NCBI GenBank assembly: GCA_023229985.1
Contig: JALNYF010000029.1
Span: 1 to 27,725, forward strand
Length of the DNA stretch: 27,725 bases
Direction of reading: 5' to 3'
Origin: Bacteroidales bacterium
GTDB taxonomy: Bacteria; Bacteroidota; Bacteroidia; Bacteroidales; WCHB1-69
In this document: positions 5,948-15,502 of the stretch, in pieces
Layout of the letters: the number at the start of each line of letters is the position of its first letter
How positions within the stretch are numbered: position 1 is the stretch's first letter
Notes under the pieces: generated by a model
What the model saw: the letters and a program-made list of their open reading frames with translations, nothing else
What the model was told of the DNA's origin: nothing
Databases searched by the model: none
Program-made: the position numbers and the translations under genes

Positions 5948-7417
5948 TTATTTGAAGTCTTCTCGGAAGTTCTTTCTTTCCGCCAAAATGATTACAAAAA
6001 TATATCCAATTAGTAAACAAGTGTTTACAACCATCTTCAAGGAAAAGTTCTCGATGGGCAAAAAAGTACTTCCATAGTAGATGGCGACGGCGGCGGCGAT
6101 GGAGAACAAAATTTTGCCGATTTGATAATTCACGTGATAATATTTTTGTCCCAGAATATAGGAGAGCACCATCATGCAGAAATAGCAGGCGAAAGTTGCC
6201 CAAGCCGAGCCGAGATATCCTATCACCGGAATTAGTAAATAGTTCAGTCCCAGCGTAATGGCGGCTCCGATCAATGCAATATAGGCTCCGAAACGGGTTT
6301 GTCCCGTTAGTTTATACCAAATCGAAAGATTGTAAAAAATTCCCAAGAACAGATTGGCTAACAGCAAAATAGGGACAACCACCAATCCTTGATGATATTC
6401 GGGCCCCACGAAATATTTTACAATATCAATATAAAGCATGATGCCGAGGAACATGACTGCGCAGCATAGCACAAAGTATTTCATAACGACGGCGTAAGTA
6501 GCTTTGGCATCGGCATCTTTCGATTTGCTAAAGAAAAACGGCTCTGCTGCGTACTTGAATGCTTGTATGAAAATGGTCATCATAATGGATATTTTGTAGC
6601 ACGCGCTATAAATACCTACCTGACTTTGAGCAATTTCCGCCGGTGAGAGATTCTTAAGAAGCACCCTGTCCATGGTTTCATTCACTATGCCGGCTAAGCC
6701 TAAGATGAGGAGCGGGAAGGCGTAAGCGAACATCTTTCGCCAAAGTGACCATGAAAAAGTGACCCGAATTTTAAAAATGTCGGGAGCGAGCATCACCAAG
6801 GTGACAATACTTGCTGCCAAGTTGGCGATAAAAATATAGCCGACTCCAATTTCGGGGTCGTAAATGGTGTTCAGAAATTCTGTTGCAATGCCGTTTTTAA
6901 GCAGATAGGGGCAAAGCAGGAGGAAGAATAAATTGAGAAGAATATTAACTAAGATATTGGTAATCTTAACGACAGCAAATTTTACAGCTTTCATTTGCAA
7001 GCGCAAACTTGCAAAAAAGATGGAGGTCAGCGCGTCGATGCTGATAATGATAGCAATCCACGTGATGTATTCGGGGTGGTTGCCGTATTGCATCCAGCCG
7101 GCAATTGGTTGAGCAAAGCAACTGCACAGCACGGAAAAAATGACGGATGTGGTAAAAAGGGAAACGATGGCAGTGGAGTAGCATTTGTTTTTGTATTCGT
7201 CTATTTGCGAAAAACGGAAAAAAGCGGTTTCCATTCCGTAGGTTAAGATGACGACGAACAAGCTGACCCATGCATATAATTCCCCGACGATGCCGTATTG
7301 TGCGGGTTGGAAGAGATAAGTGTGAAGTGGGACTAATAAATAGTTGAGCAATCTGCCCAGAATGGTAGAAAACCCGTAAACTGCAGTTTGACCGACTAAT
7401 TTTTTGATTGATGGCAT
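5948..7417 (-). CDS. Oligosaccharide/polysaccharide flippase (MOP superfamily, Wzx-like)
   Basis: The 489-residue integral membrane protein has about 12-14 hydrophobic helices. The N-terminus (KLVGQTAVYGFSTILGRLLNYLLVPLHT in outline) is typical of polysaccharide-synthesis flippases, with the conserved YGIVGELYAW region and a C-terminal block like that of the Polysacc_synt_C family. Such proteins flip lipid-linked sugar units across the inner membrane for O-antigen, capsule or exopolysaccharide assembly. It follows manC by 15 bp, so GDP-mannose-derived glycans are a plausible substrate. No glycosyltransferase or polymerase gene is nearby, which is unusual for a true O-antigen cluster; this pairing is more like a scattered housekeeping set. 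Confidence 0.85.
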   Translation of the reverse strand: MPSIKKLVGQTAVYGFSTILGRLLNYLLVPLHTYLFQPAQYGIVGELYAWVSLFVVILTYGMETAFFRFSQIDEYKNKCYSTAIVSLFTTSVIFSVLCSCFAQPIAGWMQYGNHPEYITWIAIIISIDALTSIFFASLRLQMKAVKFAVVKITNILVNILLNLFFLLLCPYLLKNGIATEFLNTIYDPEIGVGYIFIANLAASIVTLVMLAPDIFKIRVTFSWSLWRKMFAYAFPLLILGLAGIVNETMDRVLLKNLSPAEIAQSQVGIYSACYKISIMMTIFIQAFKYAAEPFFFSKSKDADAKATYAVVMKYFVLCCAVMFLGIMLYIDIVKYFVGPEYHQGLVVVPILLLANLFLGIFYNLSIWYKLTGQTRFGAYIALIGAAITLGLNYLLIPVIGYLGSAWATFACYFCMMVLSYILGQKYYHVNYQIGKILFSIAAAVAIYYGSTFLPIENFSLKMVVNTCLLIGYIFVIILAERKNFREDFK

Positions 7418-7432
7418 GTATGGAGGGACTTA

Positions 7433-8524
7433 TTACACGTATTTTTCTCCGAAATCAATCTGAACATCGTTCACGTATTGGCGGATTTGCTGTTCATTTT
7501 CTTTTTTGCAAATAAGCAGAACATTATCATTATCAACCACGATGTAATCGTCTAAACCTTGGAGAACAACGGCTTTATTTTTTGGAACATTGATAATGCA
7601 ATGTTTGGTATTGTAGGTTTTTACTTTATTACCTGCGATGAGGTTGAAGTCTTCATTTTTTTTACTAATGTCATATAAAGAGCCCCATGTTCCCAAGTCT
7701 GACCAGCCAAAGTCGGCAGCATAGACGCATACGTTGTTGGCTTTTTCCATTACGCCGTAATCGATGGAAATATTACGACATATTTGGTAGGTAGTTTTAA
7801 TAAAATTAGTCTCGTTTGGGGTATTATAAAGACCTTCTCCTTGTGCGAACAAATCATTTACTTCGGGGAGATATTTTTCAAAAGCGGTTTGAATTTCTTT
7901 TAGGGACCACATAAAGATGCCGGCATTCCACAGAAATTCGCCACTTTCCACGAATTGCTTGGCGACATCCAATTCCGGTTTTTCTGTAAAAATTTTGACC
8001 GGATAGATGGAGGGAAACTCGTTTTGGACTTGTTCTTCTTTATACTGAATATAGCCATAGCCGGTATTGGGAAACGATGGGCGGATCCCGATGGTCAATA
8101 ACTTAGGATGATCCTTTACAAAGTTTAACCCATTGATAATCACTTTTTCAAAAACATTTTCTTTTAAAATGATATGGTCTGACGGGGCTACTACGATGAT
8201 GGCATTTGGATTTTTTGCTTTGATTTTGTAATTGGCATAAGCGATACAGGGGGCTGTATTGCGGCGTGCCGGTTCCAATATGATCTGTTCATCGTGCAGT
8301 TCGGGGAGTTGGGTTTTTACCAAATCTGCATAGATGTAATTGGTAATCACGTATATATTTTCCTTGACACATATTTTTTCAAATCGGCGGAAAGACTTTT
8401 GTATTAAAGAAGTTCCGTCGTCTAAGATGTCGATAAATTGTTTGGGAGTATGCGAACGACTCATAGGCCAGAAGCGTGTTCCTACGCCGCCTGCCATGAT
8501 AATGCAATAGAAATCTTTATTCAT
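7433..8524 (-). CDS. manC: Mannose-1-phosphate guanylyltransferase
   Basis: This cytoplasmic enzyme (363 residues) makes GDP-mannose from mannose-1-phosphate and GTP. The nucleotidyltransferase signature is near the N-terminus (MAGGVGTRFWPMSRSHTPKQ), followed by LEPARRNTAPCIAYA, VVAPSDHII, FTEKPELDVAKQFV, FLWNAGIFMW and the SIDYGVMEKA segment, all hallmarks of ManC/ManB-type GMPs. It ends after the left-handed-helix region and lacks the C-terminal phosphomannose isomerase domain of bifunctional ManC, as is usual for short Bacteroidota forms. It is 55 bp downstream of nrdJ and 15 bp upstream of the flippase gene. GDP-mannose feeds mannosylated or fucosylated surface glycans. Confidence 0.9.
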   Translation of the reverse strand: MNKDFYCIIMAGGVGTRFWPMSRSHTPKQFIDILDDGTSLIQKSFRRFEKICVKENIYVITNYIYADLVKTQLPELHDEQIILEPARRNTAPCIAYANYKIKAKNPNAIIVVAPSDHIILKENVFEKVIINGLNFVKDHPKLLTIGIRPSFPNTGYGYIQYKEEQVQNEFPSIYPVKIFTEKPELDVAKQFVESGEFLWNAGIFMWSLKEIQTAFEKYLPEVNDLFAQGEGLYNTPNETNFIKTTYQICRNISIDYGVMEKANNVCVYAADFGWSDLGTWGSLYDISKKNEDFNLIAGNKVKTYNTKHCIINVPKNKAVVLQGLDDYIVVDNDNVLLICKKENEQQIRQYVNDVQIDFGEKYV

Positions 8525-8579
8525 AATGGATGATTTTATTAAAAATACATCTATGAAACGAAAAAGTTCGAGAAAAATT

Positions 8580-11351
8580 TTATCCGCACTTGGAATAAGA
8601 GCAATTTGAGCAGGTCAGGCAGCCCTCTTTAAATTCCATTGTATTCTCTTGGTGGCAGTTGGGACAGATGGCACTTTTCGCTTTTGTTCCGTCTTTGATG
8701 TATTTTTTCAGGGAGCGAATGATGCCGTTTTTCCATGAATTGATGGAATCTTCTTTATAATTCAGTCCCGAAATGATATTGACGATGCTTTCTAATGGGA
8801 TATTGTGGCGCAGGAGTGCCGAAATCATCTTGGCGTTGTTCCAAAATTCGGGGTTAAAGCAGCGCGACAATCCTTCAATCGTAATTTTATAACCGTCTTT
8901 ATCTTGATATTGAAAGTCGTAGGATTTGGTTCCGTCTTCTTGCCGTTTTTTGATGATGCTTCCGCGTTCCACCCAGCTGGGGAGGGGAAGACGATCATCG
9001 TCGGTTTTGCCGGTAAATATTTCGTAGGGGGTGCCGTCGTTACGCAGTCCGACGAAAGCGACCCACGATTCGTTGTTATTTCTAAAGCGGATTACGTCGG
9101 CTTTCAGTTCGCGGGGGCGTTTCGTGTTGGGTAGTTCCTCTTGTTTAGTTTTGGGGGTGGTAATGGTGTTGAGAACGCCGTCGCGCGAGCCTTCGCGATA
9201 GACAGTCAGCCCTTTGCAGCCGCATTCCCAAGCTTTTTGATAGAGTTGTCCCACTGTTTCTTGCGTTGTGTTTGCCGGCAGATTGATGGTTACGGAGATG
9301 GAGTGGTCAACCCATTTTTGGATAGAGCCTTGCATTTCCACTTTTTTCAGATAGTCGGTATCGTTTGCCATTGCTTTGTAGTAGGGCGATTTTTCCACAA
9401 TGGTGTTGATTTCCTGAATGGATTTATACGAAAAGTCGGAAGTATCGTAGCCGTTAATTTCCGCCCATTGCAAGAATTTTTGATGGAAAACGAGGTACTC
9501 TTCGAAGAAGTCGCCATTTATATCGCGCACGGCTTGACGATTATTCATGTCATTGGGATTTACTTTTCTTCTTCGTTTATAGACCACATTAAAAGCCGGT
9601 TCGATGCCGGAAGTGGTTTGTGTACAAATACTTACACTTCCTGTTGGGGCGATGGTGAGCAAGGCGATATTGCGTCTGCCGTAGCGTACCATTTCGTCAT
9701 AAAGTTTCGGATCGGCGGCTTTCAGGCGGAGGATGAACGGATTTTGACGTTCTTTGGCACTGCTATAGACGGGGAAGGCGCCGCGTTCTTTTGCCAAGAT
9801 AACGGAAGAGTGATAGGCTGCCAACGCCAAATGTTTGTGGATTTCTGTAGAAAAAGCATTGCTATGGGGGGTACCGTATCGAATATTCAGCGCAGCAAGC
9901 ATATCTCCCTCTGCGGTGATACCCAAACCGGTACGCCTTCCCTTTAGCGATTGCTTTTTAATTTTCAACCATAATTCCTTTTCAACACGCTTGATGTCAT
10001 CGCTTTCGGGATCTTGCTCAATCTTCTTAAGAATCTGATTGATCTTCTCGATTTCCAAGTCGATGATGTCGTCCATCAGGCGTTGAGCATAATGCACGTG
10101 TTTTTTAAAAAGGGACATGTTGAAAGTCGCTTTGTCCGTAAAGGGGTTTTCTACGTAACTGAACAGGTTAATGGCTATCAAGCGGCAACTATCGTAAGGA
10201 CAAAGCGGAATTTCGCCGCATGGATTGGTGGAAACGGTTTTGAAACCTTCATTTTCGTAACAGTCGGGAATGGCTTCACGATGGATGGTGTCCCAGAAAA
10301 GGACCCCGGGCTCGGCGGATTTCCAAGCGTTATAAATGATTTTGTTCCACAATTTGCGGGCATCGATAGTTTGGGTAACTTTAGGTTTATCAGAATGAAT
10401 GGGGTATTGTTGGTGATAGGGAGTGCCATTTTTGACACACTCCATAAATTCATTATCAATTTTTACGGATACGTTGGCACCGGTAATTCTGCCTTCTATC
10501 ATTTTCGCATCGATAAAATTCTCAGCATCGGGGTGTTTGATGGAGATGGAGAGCATGAGGGCACCGCGTCTGCCGTCTTGGGCAACTTCGCGAGTGGAGT
10601 TGGAATATCTTTCCATAAAAGGAACGACTCCGGTGGAGGTAAGCGCGCAGTTTTTGACGTTGCTACCGCCCGGGCGGATGTGTGAAAGGTCGTGCCCCAC
10701 GCCACCGCGCCGTTTCATCAGCTGCACTTGTTCCTCGTCCATTTGCATAATCCCGCCGTAGGAATCGGATTGTTCGCCGTTACCGATGACAAAACAGTTG
10801 GATAGTGAGGCAATTTGATAAAAATTGCCGATTCCTGCCATAGGGCTGCCTTGCGGAATAATATATTTAAAATCTTTCAACAATTCAAATATGGTATTCT
10901 CACTCAGCGGATTTTGGTATTTATTTTCAATACGTGCAAACTCCTTGGCAATACGATGGTGCATATCGTCCGGCGTTGCTTCCAATAAATTCCCGTTATT
11001 GTCTTTGAGCGCGTATTTGTCCAACCATACGCCGGCTGCTAACTCATCACCATGAAAATATTGAACCACATTTTGAAAAATATCCTTTTTGTTATAAGTC
11101 TGTTGAGGTTCAATTATCGACAGTTGTGCCTCTTTCCCTGTTGGAATGGGTTGGTCGGCAACGGAGACGAACAAGTCGTTAGTATCCCGTTGTGCAACAA
11201 TTTTCGATTTTTTTTGAGGTGCGGCAGTAACTTTTTTTAATTGCTCTTCTCTACGTGAAAGTAGCATCTTTTCCTGTATTGTTTTCTCCTGAATTTCTGA
11301 ATTATTTTCGGCAACTGCTGAACTGCTCAAAAACGAAAAAAGATCCTCCAT
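8580..11351 (-). CDS. nrdJ: Adenosylcobalamin-dependent (class II) ribonucleotide reductase
   Basis: This 923-residue enzyme reduces ribonucleotides to deoxyribonucleotides using a B12-derived radical. Key sites are visible: C186 in LSNCFVIG, the active-site loop N376-P-C378-G-E380 (radical Cys and general base), and C389 eleven residues after C378, the spacing of the class II redox pair. GGVGHDLSHIRPGGS and APTGSVS match the family. The C-terminus has a zinc-ribbon-like tail with CPNC, CSNC and a final CG, used in NrdJ for re-reduction by thioredoxin. The first 90 residues are poorly conserved and Lys/Gln-rich. The start ATG at 11351 follows GGAGG at a few bases, an unusually good ribosome binding site for this phylum. 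A strong promoter lies at 11374-11404. Confidence 0.93.
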   Translation of the reverse strand: MEDLFSFLSSSAVAENNSEIQEKTIQEKMLLSRREEQLKKVTAAPQKKSKIVAQRDTNDLFVSVADQPIPTGKEAQLSIIEPQQTYNKKDIFQNVVQYFHGDELAAGVWLDKYALKDNNGNLLEATPDDMHHRIAKEFARIENKYQNPLSENTIFELLKDFKYIIPQGSPMAGIGNFYQIASLSNCFVIGNGEQSDSYGGIMQMDEEQVQLMKRRGGVGHDLSHIRPGGSNVKNCALTSTGVVPFMERYSNSTREVAQDGRRGALMLSISIKHPDAENFIDAKMIEGRITGANVSVKIDNEFMECVKNGTPYHQQYPIHSDKPKVTQTIDARKLWNKIIYNAWKSAEPGVLFWDTIHREAIPDCYENEGFKTVSTNPCGEIPLCPYDSCRLIAINLFSYVENPFTDKATFNMSLFKKHVHYAQRLMDDIIDLEIEKINQILKKIEQDPESDDIKRVEKELWLKIKKQSLKGRRTGLGITAEGDMLAALNIRYGTPHSNAFSTEIHKHLALAAYHSSVILAKERGAFPVYSSAKERQNPFILRLKAADPKLYDEMVRYGRRNIALLTIAPTGSVSICTQTTSGIEPAFNVVYKRRRKVNPNDMNNRQAVRDINGDFFEEYLVFHQKFLQWAEINGYDTSDFSYKSIQEINTIVEKSPYYKAMANDTDYLKKVEMQGSIQKWVDHSISVTINLPANTTQETVGQLYQKAWECGCKGLTVYREGSRDGVLNTITTPKTKQEELPNTKRPRELKADVIRFRNNNESWVAFVGLRNDGTPYEIFTGKTDDDRLPLPSWVERGSIIKKRQEDGTKSYDFQYQDKDGYKITIEGLSRCFNPEFWNNAKMISALLRHNIPLESIVNIISGLNYKEDSINSWKNGIIRSLKKYIKDGTKAKSAICPNCHQENTMEFKEGCLTCSNCSYSKCG

Positions 11352-11373
11352 AATATATTAACTTTATTGTTTC

Positions 11374-11404
11374 CAAAAGTACAAAAGACAACATTTCTTC
11401 CAAA
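11374..11404 (-). promoter_or_regulatory. Promoter of nrdJ
   Basis: On the minus strand TTTG (11401-11404), then 19 bp, then TACTTTTG (11374-11381). Both boxes and the spacing match the Bacteroidota sigma-ABfr consensus (TTTG-N19..21-TAnnTTTG). It lies 23 bp before the start codon, giving a short leader with no room for a riboswitch. The cobalamin riboswitch sometimes found in front of nrdJ is therefore absent here. Confidence 0.7.
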
Positions 11405-11787
11405 TATTGATAGCGTAATCGAGTGAGTTTAACTCTAACTTGTTGATAATGAGTATTTATTAAAAAAAGAAGTGGTGTCAGAACACGAGCACTAAAATAA
11501 TTTTATTATTTGAACCGAAAACTATTTTTGAAGTTTCTTTTCAACAAAATAGCGTTAGTATTTTTTTAAATTGATTATTAATTAATTACAATTTTTTATT
11601 CTCAAACTTTGAAATAAAATAGGTTATTTAATAACTTTTTTTATATAGAAAGTGAAAAAAAATACACTCTTTCATCTATTTTTTGAGGTCGATTGAATTG
11701 TTTTTAATAAAAATAAATGAAAACTCATTTATTTAAAAAAAAATATTATTTTTGTCACTTCAATTTAAAAAGTAAAACAGATTGATT
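11382..11787. other. AT-rich divergent intergenic region
   Basis: About 430 bases separate the divergent nrdJ and PepSY-like genes. The region is dominated by A/T tracts. Apart from the two promoters I see no RNA gene, ORF of note or strong hairpin. Confidence 0.5.
11747..11754 (+). promoter_or_regulatory. -7 element of the PepSY-like gene
   Basis: TATTTTTG matches TAnnTTTG and lies 33 bp before the ATG at 11788. The -33 region is only T/A-rich, so the upstream box is weak. Confidence 0.5.
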
Positions 11788-13578
11788 ATGAAAATATTTC
11801 GTATCCTTTTTATTGTAGCAGCATTGCAGCTAACATTTAGTATAAACAGTTCATTACAAGCACAAAAGTTAAAGCCAGATGATGTTCCGGGGAGCATTTC
11901 CCAATCATTTGCTTCTGAATATCCAAGTGCAAAACTGATGAGTTGGAGTTTGGAAAACGAAACTTATGTTGCATCTTTCAAAGATGATGGCTCCGATGGA
12001 AAAGCTTTTTTCAAGAATGACGGAACATGGATAAAAACTACCTACGACATTCCCAAGACCGAAATACCATCAAACATAATGGATTATGTGACCAAGAATT
12101 ATCCCAATTATGAGATTTCGGTTTGCAACTTGCAAGAAACACCCACCGTGCGTACTCATTACTATTTGGAAGTTCGTTTCCCGGAAGTTGGTTCCAAGGA
12201 TACTCCTTCTATATTAACATTCAATTATATAGGCGAGTTATTGAAAAGAGAAGACCCTGCCGGCTTTGTATTGAGAACCGATGCCCCCGGGCAAACTACC
12301 CCGGCCGAACCTGCCGAGAAACCTCAAAAACCTAAAAAAGAACCAGTGAAGAAAAATACGGAAGTAACCGATAATCAAACACAAACAGACGAAAAACCTG
12401 CTCCGAAAGAAGAAACTGTTCCCGCAAAAGAAAAGAAAGCACCCAAAGAGAATAAAAAAGATAAGAAGAATATAGAAGCCCCCGCAGACCCATGGGCAAA
12501 ATATGCTGTGAACGAAAGTACTGTCCCTGTGATAGTTGCTAAAATGCTAAAGAAAAAAGCTCCGAAAACTACCGACCTGAATTGGTTCCTTATCGGTGAA
12601 ACTTATGTGGCTAAATGCTTGGTGCGCGAATTACCCACCGAAGTCTATATCTCCAAAAAAGGGGCTTGGAAAAAAACGATCTCTTATATGCTTGAAGAAA
12701 GAGTTAGTAGTGTCTTTAAAAAACACCTGGACACCTATTATAAAGGTTATAAATTCAACAAAGCTTATAAAGAATTGCGTGCCGATAAGAAAAATAAAGT
12801 CTATATCGAGTTTTACGAAAAGAAAAATTGGAAAAAGAAAATCCCGACCGGTGTGCTTTTTGATGATAAAACCCGCAAATTAATCCGCAATGTTGACCCC
12901 AATTTTGAAACTTTTGAAGACCCCGACCTTTTCGTAAATACCGAACCCACGGCCGAAGATGCGGAAGCCTCCATTGAAGAACTCCCGGAAGCCATCAAAT
13001 CATATATCTCTTCCAACTATCCTTCCTATAAATATCGTGATTATACTACCGAAACCGATGCCGACTTAGGAGAAATCTACAGAATTGAAATCGAATCCAC
13101 CGGTACCAGCTATATTATCCTCTATTTTGATAATACCGGCAAATTCCTTAAAAAAGAGGTGGAAGATGGCGTTCAAACCGTAAAATCTTACGGCGACTAC
13201 GAAGAAATTGAAGTTCCTGAAAAAGTAATTAATGCCTTTAAAGCAAAATACCCGCGCGTGGAATCTGCCGTCTGGGACGAAGATTTGAACGAGAATTATA
13301 ATGTTCAATTCACCGGAACCCGCGGCAAGGAAATGTGCGTTATCAGCCCCAACGGTGAAATATTGGAAGTTCTCTACTTCCTCGAAATCGCAAAACTAAT
13401 CCCCGAAATCGAACAATATTTAAGCACCAACTACAAAGGTTGCGATATTCTTCAATATTATTCGGTTAAAAAAGGCGACCAAAACCTCTATAAGTTGGTA
13501 ATTATGCCGAAAAAATCAAAATTTGCCAAATATTTGTGGTTTACCTCTGCTGGCGTTTTTGAAATGGAAGAAAAATAA
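11788..13578 (+). CDS. Periplasmic PepSY-like repeat protein
   Basis: The exported product has 596 residues with a signal peptide at 1-26 (SSLQAQ). The mature protein has several repeats of the PepSY-like fold (beta-lactamase-inhibitor-like, DUF2874 type): a 'P..I...F...YP.AK...W' helix followed by 'Y.A.F...G....FF...G.W'. The first double unit is at about 30-160 (SFASEYPSAKLMSW, NYPNYEI). A Lys/Pro/Glu-rich linker at about 165-235 follows, then further units at about 240-370, 395-480 and 485-590 (AFKAKYPRVESAVWDE). The function of this family in Bacteroidota is unknown; binding of peptides or metal in the periplasm has been suggested. The start is ATG at 11788 rather than TTG at 11782. The stop is 7 bp before prmA, so they may be co-transcribed. 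Confidence 0.75.
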   Translation: MKIFRILFIVAALQLTFSINSSLQAQKLKPDDVPGSISQSFASEYPSAKLMSWSLENETYVASFKDDGSDGKAFFKNDGTWIKTTYDIPKTEIPSNIMDYVTKNYPNYEISVCNLQETPTVRTHYYLEVRFPEVGSKDTPSILTFNYIGELLKREDPAGFVLRTDAPGQTTPAEPAEKPQKPKKEPVKKNTEVTDNQTQTDEKPAPKEETVPAKEKKAPKENKKDKKNIEAPADPWAKYAVNESTVPVIVAKMLKKKAPKTTDLNWFLIGETYVAKCLVRELPTEVYISKKGAWKKTISYMLEERVSSVFKKHLDTYYKGYKFNKAYKELRADKKNKVYIEFYEKKNWKKKIPTGVLFDDKTRKLIRNVDPNFETFEDPDLFVNTEPTAEDAEASIEELPEAIKSYISSNYPSYKYRDYTTETDADLGEIYRIEIESTGTSYIILYFDNTGKFLKKEVEDGVQTVKSYGDYEEIEVPEKVINAFKAKYPRVESAVWDEDLNENYNVQFTGTRGKEMCVISPNGEILEVLYFLEIAKLIPEIEQYLSTNYKGCDILQYYSVKKGDQNLYKLVIMPKKSKFAKYLWFTSAGVFEMEEK

Positions 13579-13585
13579 TCTCGGA

Positions 13586-14428
13586 ATGAATTATATCGAA
13601 ATAAAAATTGTTTTTTCGGAAGCCGAACCATGGAAAGATATTTTTACCTCTCTGTTAGGCGATGCCGGATGCGACAGCTTCATGGATGGAGAAGATGAAA
13701 ATACCCTTCTTTGCTACATCAAGCAGGATTTGTACGATGAAAATACCATTTGTGAGATTTTGGAAAATCACTCTTTTGATGTAACTCTCCATTTTACTAC
13801 TCAATTCATTCAGGAACAAAACTGGAATGCTGTCTGGGAATCCAACTTCACGCCGGTTTTCATTACCGACCATTGCTATGTGCGCGCTCCATTTCACGAA
13901 CCCCGCCCCGATATCCGTTACGAAATCGTAATAGAACCGAAAATGTCTTTCGGCACCGCCCATCACGAAACTACAGCCTTGATGATTGAGTTCCTGCTCG
14001 AAGAAAATTTGAAGGGAAAATCAGTCTTGGATATGGGCTCCGGTACCGGAATCTTGGCGATCCTGGCACACCAAAAGGGCGCAACACCCATTACTGCCAT
14101 TGATAACGACAAATGGGCTTATGAAAACAATATCGAGAATAACGAAAGAAACCAAACTACCGATATCGAAGTGAAACTGGGCGATGCAACCGCTATCGGA
14201 GACCAAATATTCGAGGTGATTATTGCCAATATTAACCGTAATATCTTATTAAATGATATGCCATTTTATGTAAAATCTTTAAAATCAGGCGGTATTATTT
14301 TCTTTAGCGGTTTTTACGCAGGACACGATTTGGAGGCAATTCGTGCCAAAGCCGAATCCCTTGGTCTGATTTTTCAATGTTATAAAGAAAAAAATAATTG
14401 GGTTGCTGCCAAGTTTGTCAAAGCCTAA
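13586..14428 (+). CDS. prmA: Ribosomal protein L11 methyltransferase
   Basis: This cytoplasmic SAM-dependent enzyme (280 residues) trimethylates ribosomal protein L11. The N-terminal substrate-recognition domain covers about 1-85. The family signature around residues 119-131 reads PKMSFGTAHHETT, then the SAM-binding loop VLDMGSGTGILAIL at about 147-160, AIDND as the acidic end of the second strand, and the IIANINRNIL motif (variant of the N-P-P/Y-type loop). The start is ATG at 13586 (MNYIEIKI), consistent with the family and just after the upstream stop; the open frame extends 21 codons further upstream but that overlaps the PepSY-like gene. Confidence 0.92.
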   Translation: MNYIEIKIVFSEAEPWKDIFTSLLGDAGCDSFMDGEDENTLLCYIKQDLYDENTICEILENHSFDVTLHFTTQFIQEQNWNAVWESNFTPVFITDHCYVRAPFHEPRPDIRYEIVIEPKMSFGTAHHETTALMIEFLLEENLKGKSVLDMGSGTGILAILAHQKGATPITAIDNDKWAYENNIENNERNQTTDIEVKLGDATAIGDQIFEVIIANINRNILLNDMPFYVKSLKSGGIIFFSGFYAGHDLEAIRAKAESLGLIFQCYKEKNNWVAAKFVKA

Positions 14429-14486
14429 GTGAACTACAATAATATTGTATTGTTAATCATATATTCTCTTACCAAAATATATCATC

Positions 14487-15455
14487 ATGAAAAAGTTTTT
14501 CTTTCTTTTATGTTGCGTCACCCTTATCGTATCTTCCTGCAAAGATCCGATGACCGTTCAATTTGATAATGCTTCGCACGGACAAGCCGCCGAGGTGTTG
14601 TTGATGATGGACAAGCAGACTTGGGCGGAAAATATACAAGATAGTATCAAAGGAATGCTCACCGTGCCGCAGACAGGACTGAACCAACTTGAACCGATGT
14701 TTGATATTTTGCACATCAATCCGAAAGACATCGATGCTGCTGCCCAACGTCATTATAATATTGTTCAGATGGAGCTGTCCGGCAATGCGAAGGAAACCTC
14801 ATTTTCTATCGAAAGAAATACATGGGCAATGCCGCAAATTATCATCACAATAAAAGGTAATAATCAAGATTCTTGTCTGAATTGTTTTGTAAAGAATCAA
14901 GAAACCATCCGTCAGGAACTTTACAGTAACGACATAAAAAAATTGCAAGGGGTATATGAAGATCGGGTTGATATGAATCTGCAAAAATTAATTCAGGAAA
15001 AATTCGGAATTACGATGAATATTACATCAGACTATAGCATAGCGCGGGAAGAAGATGATTTCTTATGGCTCGGCTACCGAACAGCGGTCAATGACAGATT
15101 CATCATGATTTACAAGTCCGACAACAAAAATTTATCGCGTCAGTCCGTCATCAACCAACGTAACTTGATGACTCGTAAATATATAGAAGGGAGTACAGAT
15201 GCTGTGCACCCGATTGTTACCCAATTTGCCAATATGCCCTATGCACAGCCGCTGCAATTGGGTCCCAATATCGGCTTGGAACTCCGCGGAATTTGGGAAA
15301 CCGAAAATGACTTTATGGGCGGTCCGTTTTATCACTTTTCTTTCCTTAATACACAAAACGAATGTATCAGCGTGGACGGTTTCGTTTACGCTCCCAATGA
15401 AAAAAAACGTAATTATCTTCGACAAGTTGAGGCGATTGTAAAAAGTACAAAATAA
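14487..15455 (+). CDS. DUF4837 family lipoprotein
   Basis: The 322-residue lipoprotein has lipobox IVSSC with Cys18. It matches the DUF4837 family of Bacteroidota in its overall order: an N-terminal segment on a putative binding fold (VLLMMDKQTW), a central DDFLWLGYRT segment, and the C-terminal signature LRGIWETENDFMGGPFYHFSF followed in outline by VDGFVYAPNEKKRNYLRQVEAI. The function is not known. It is anchored in the periplasm or outer membrane by the lipid. The gap to prmA is 58 bp and the gap to the sigma factor gene is under 50 bp. Confidence 0.8.
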   Translation: MKKFFFLLCCVTLIVSSCKDPMTVQFDNASHGQAAEVLLMMDKQTWAENIQDSIKGMLTVPQTGLNQLEPMFDILHINPKDIDAAAQRHYNIVQMELSGNAKETSFSIERNTWAMPQIIITIKGNNQDSCLNCFVKNQETIRQELYSNDIKKLQGVYEDRVDMNLQKLIQEKFGITMNITSDYSIAREEDDFLWLGYRTAVNDRFIMIYKSDNKNLSRQSVINQRNLMTRKYIEGSTDAVHPIVTQFANMPYAQPLQLGPNIGLELRGIWETENDFMGGPFYHFSFLNTQNECISVDGFVYAPNEKKRNYLRQVEAIVKSTK

Positions 15456-15502
15456 TTTGCAACATTCCTTTTTTTTTACCGTCTTATGAAAATGTGAAAA
15501 CA

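Noticed and set aside
9141..10685. Long + strand open frames (268 and 223 codons) opposite nrdJ
   Set aside because: They have no recognisable domain and lie wholly antisense to a gene with clear catalytic motifs; they result from its codon use.
14430..14448. Short palindrome ACAATAATATTGT after prmA as a terminator
   Set aside because: The stem is only five A/T-rich pairs, too weak to call.
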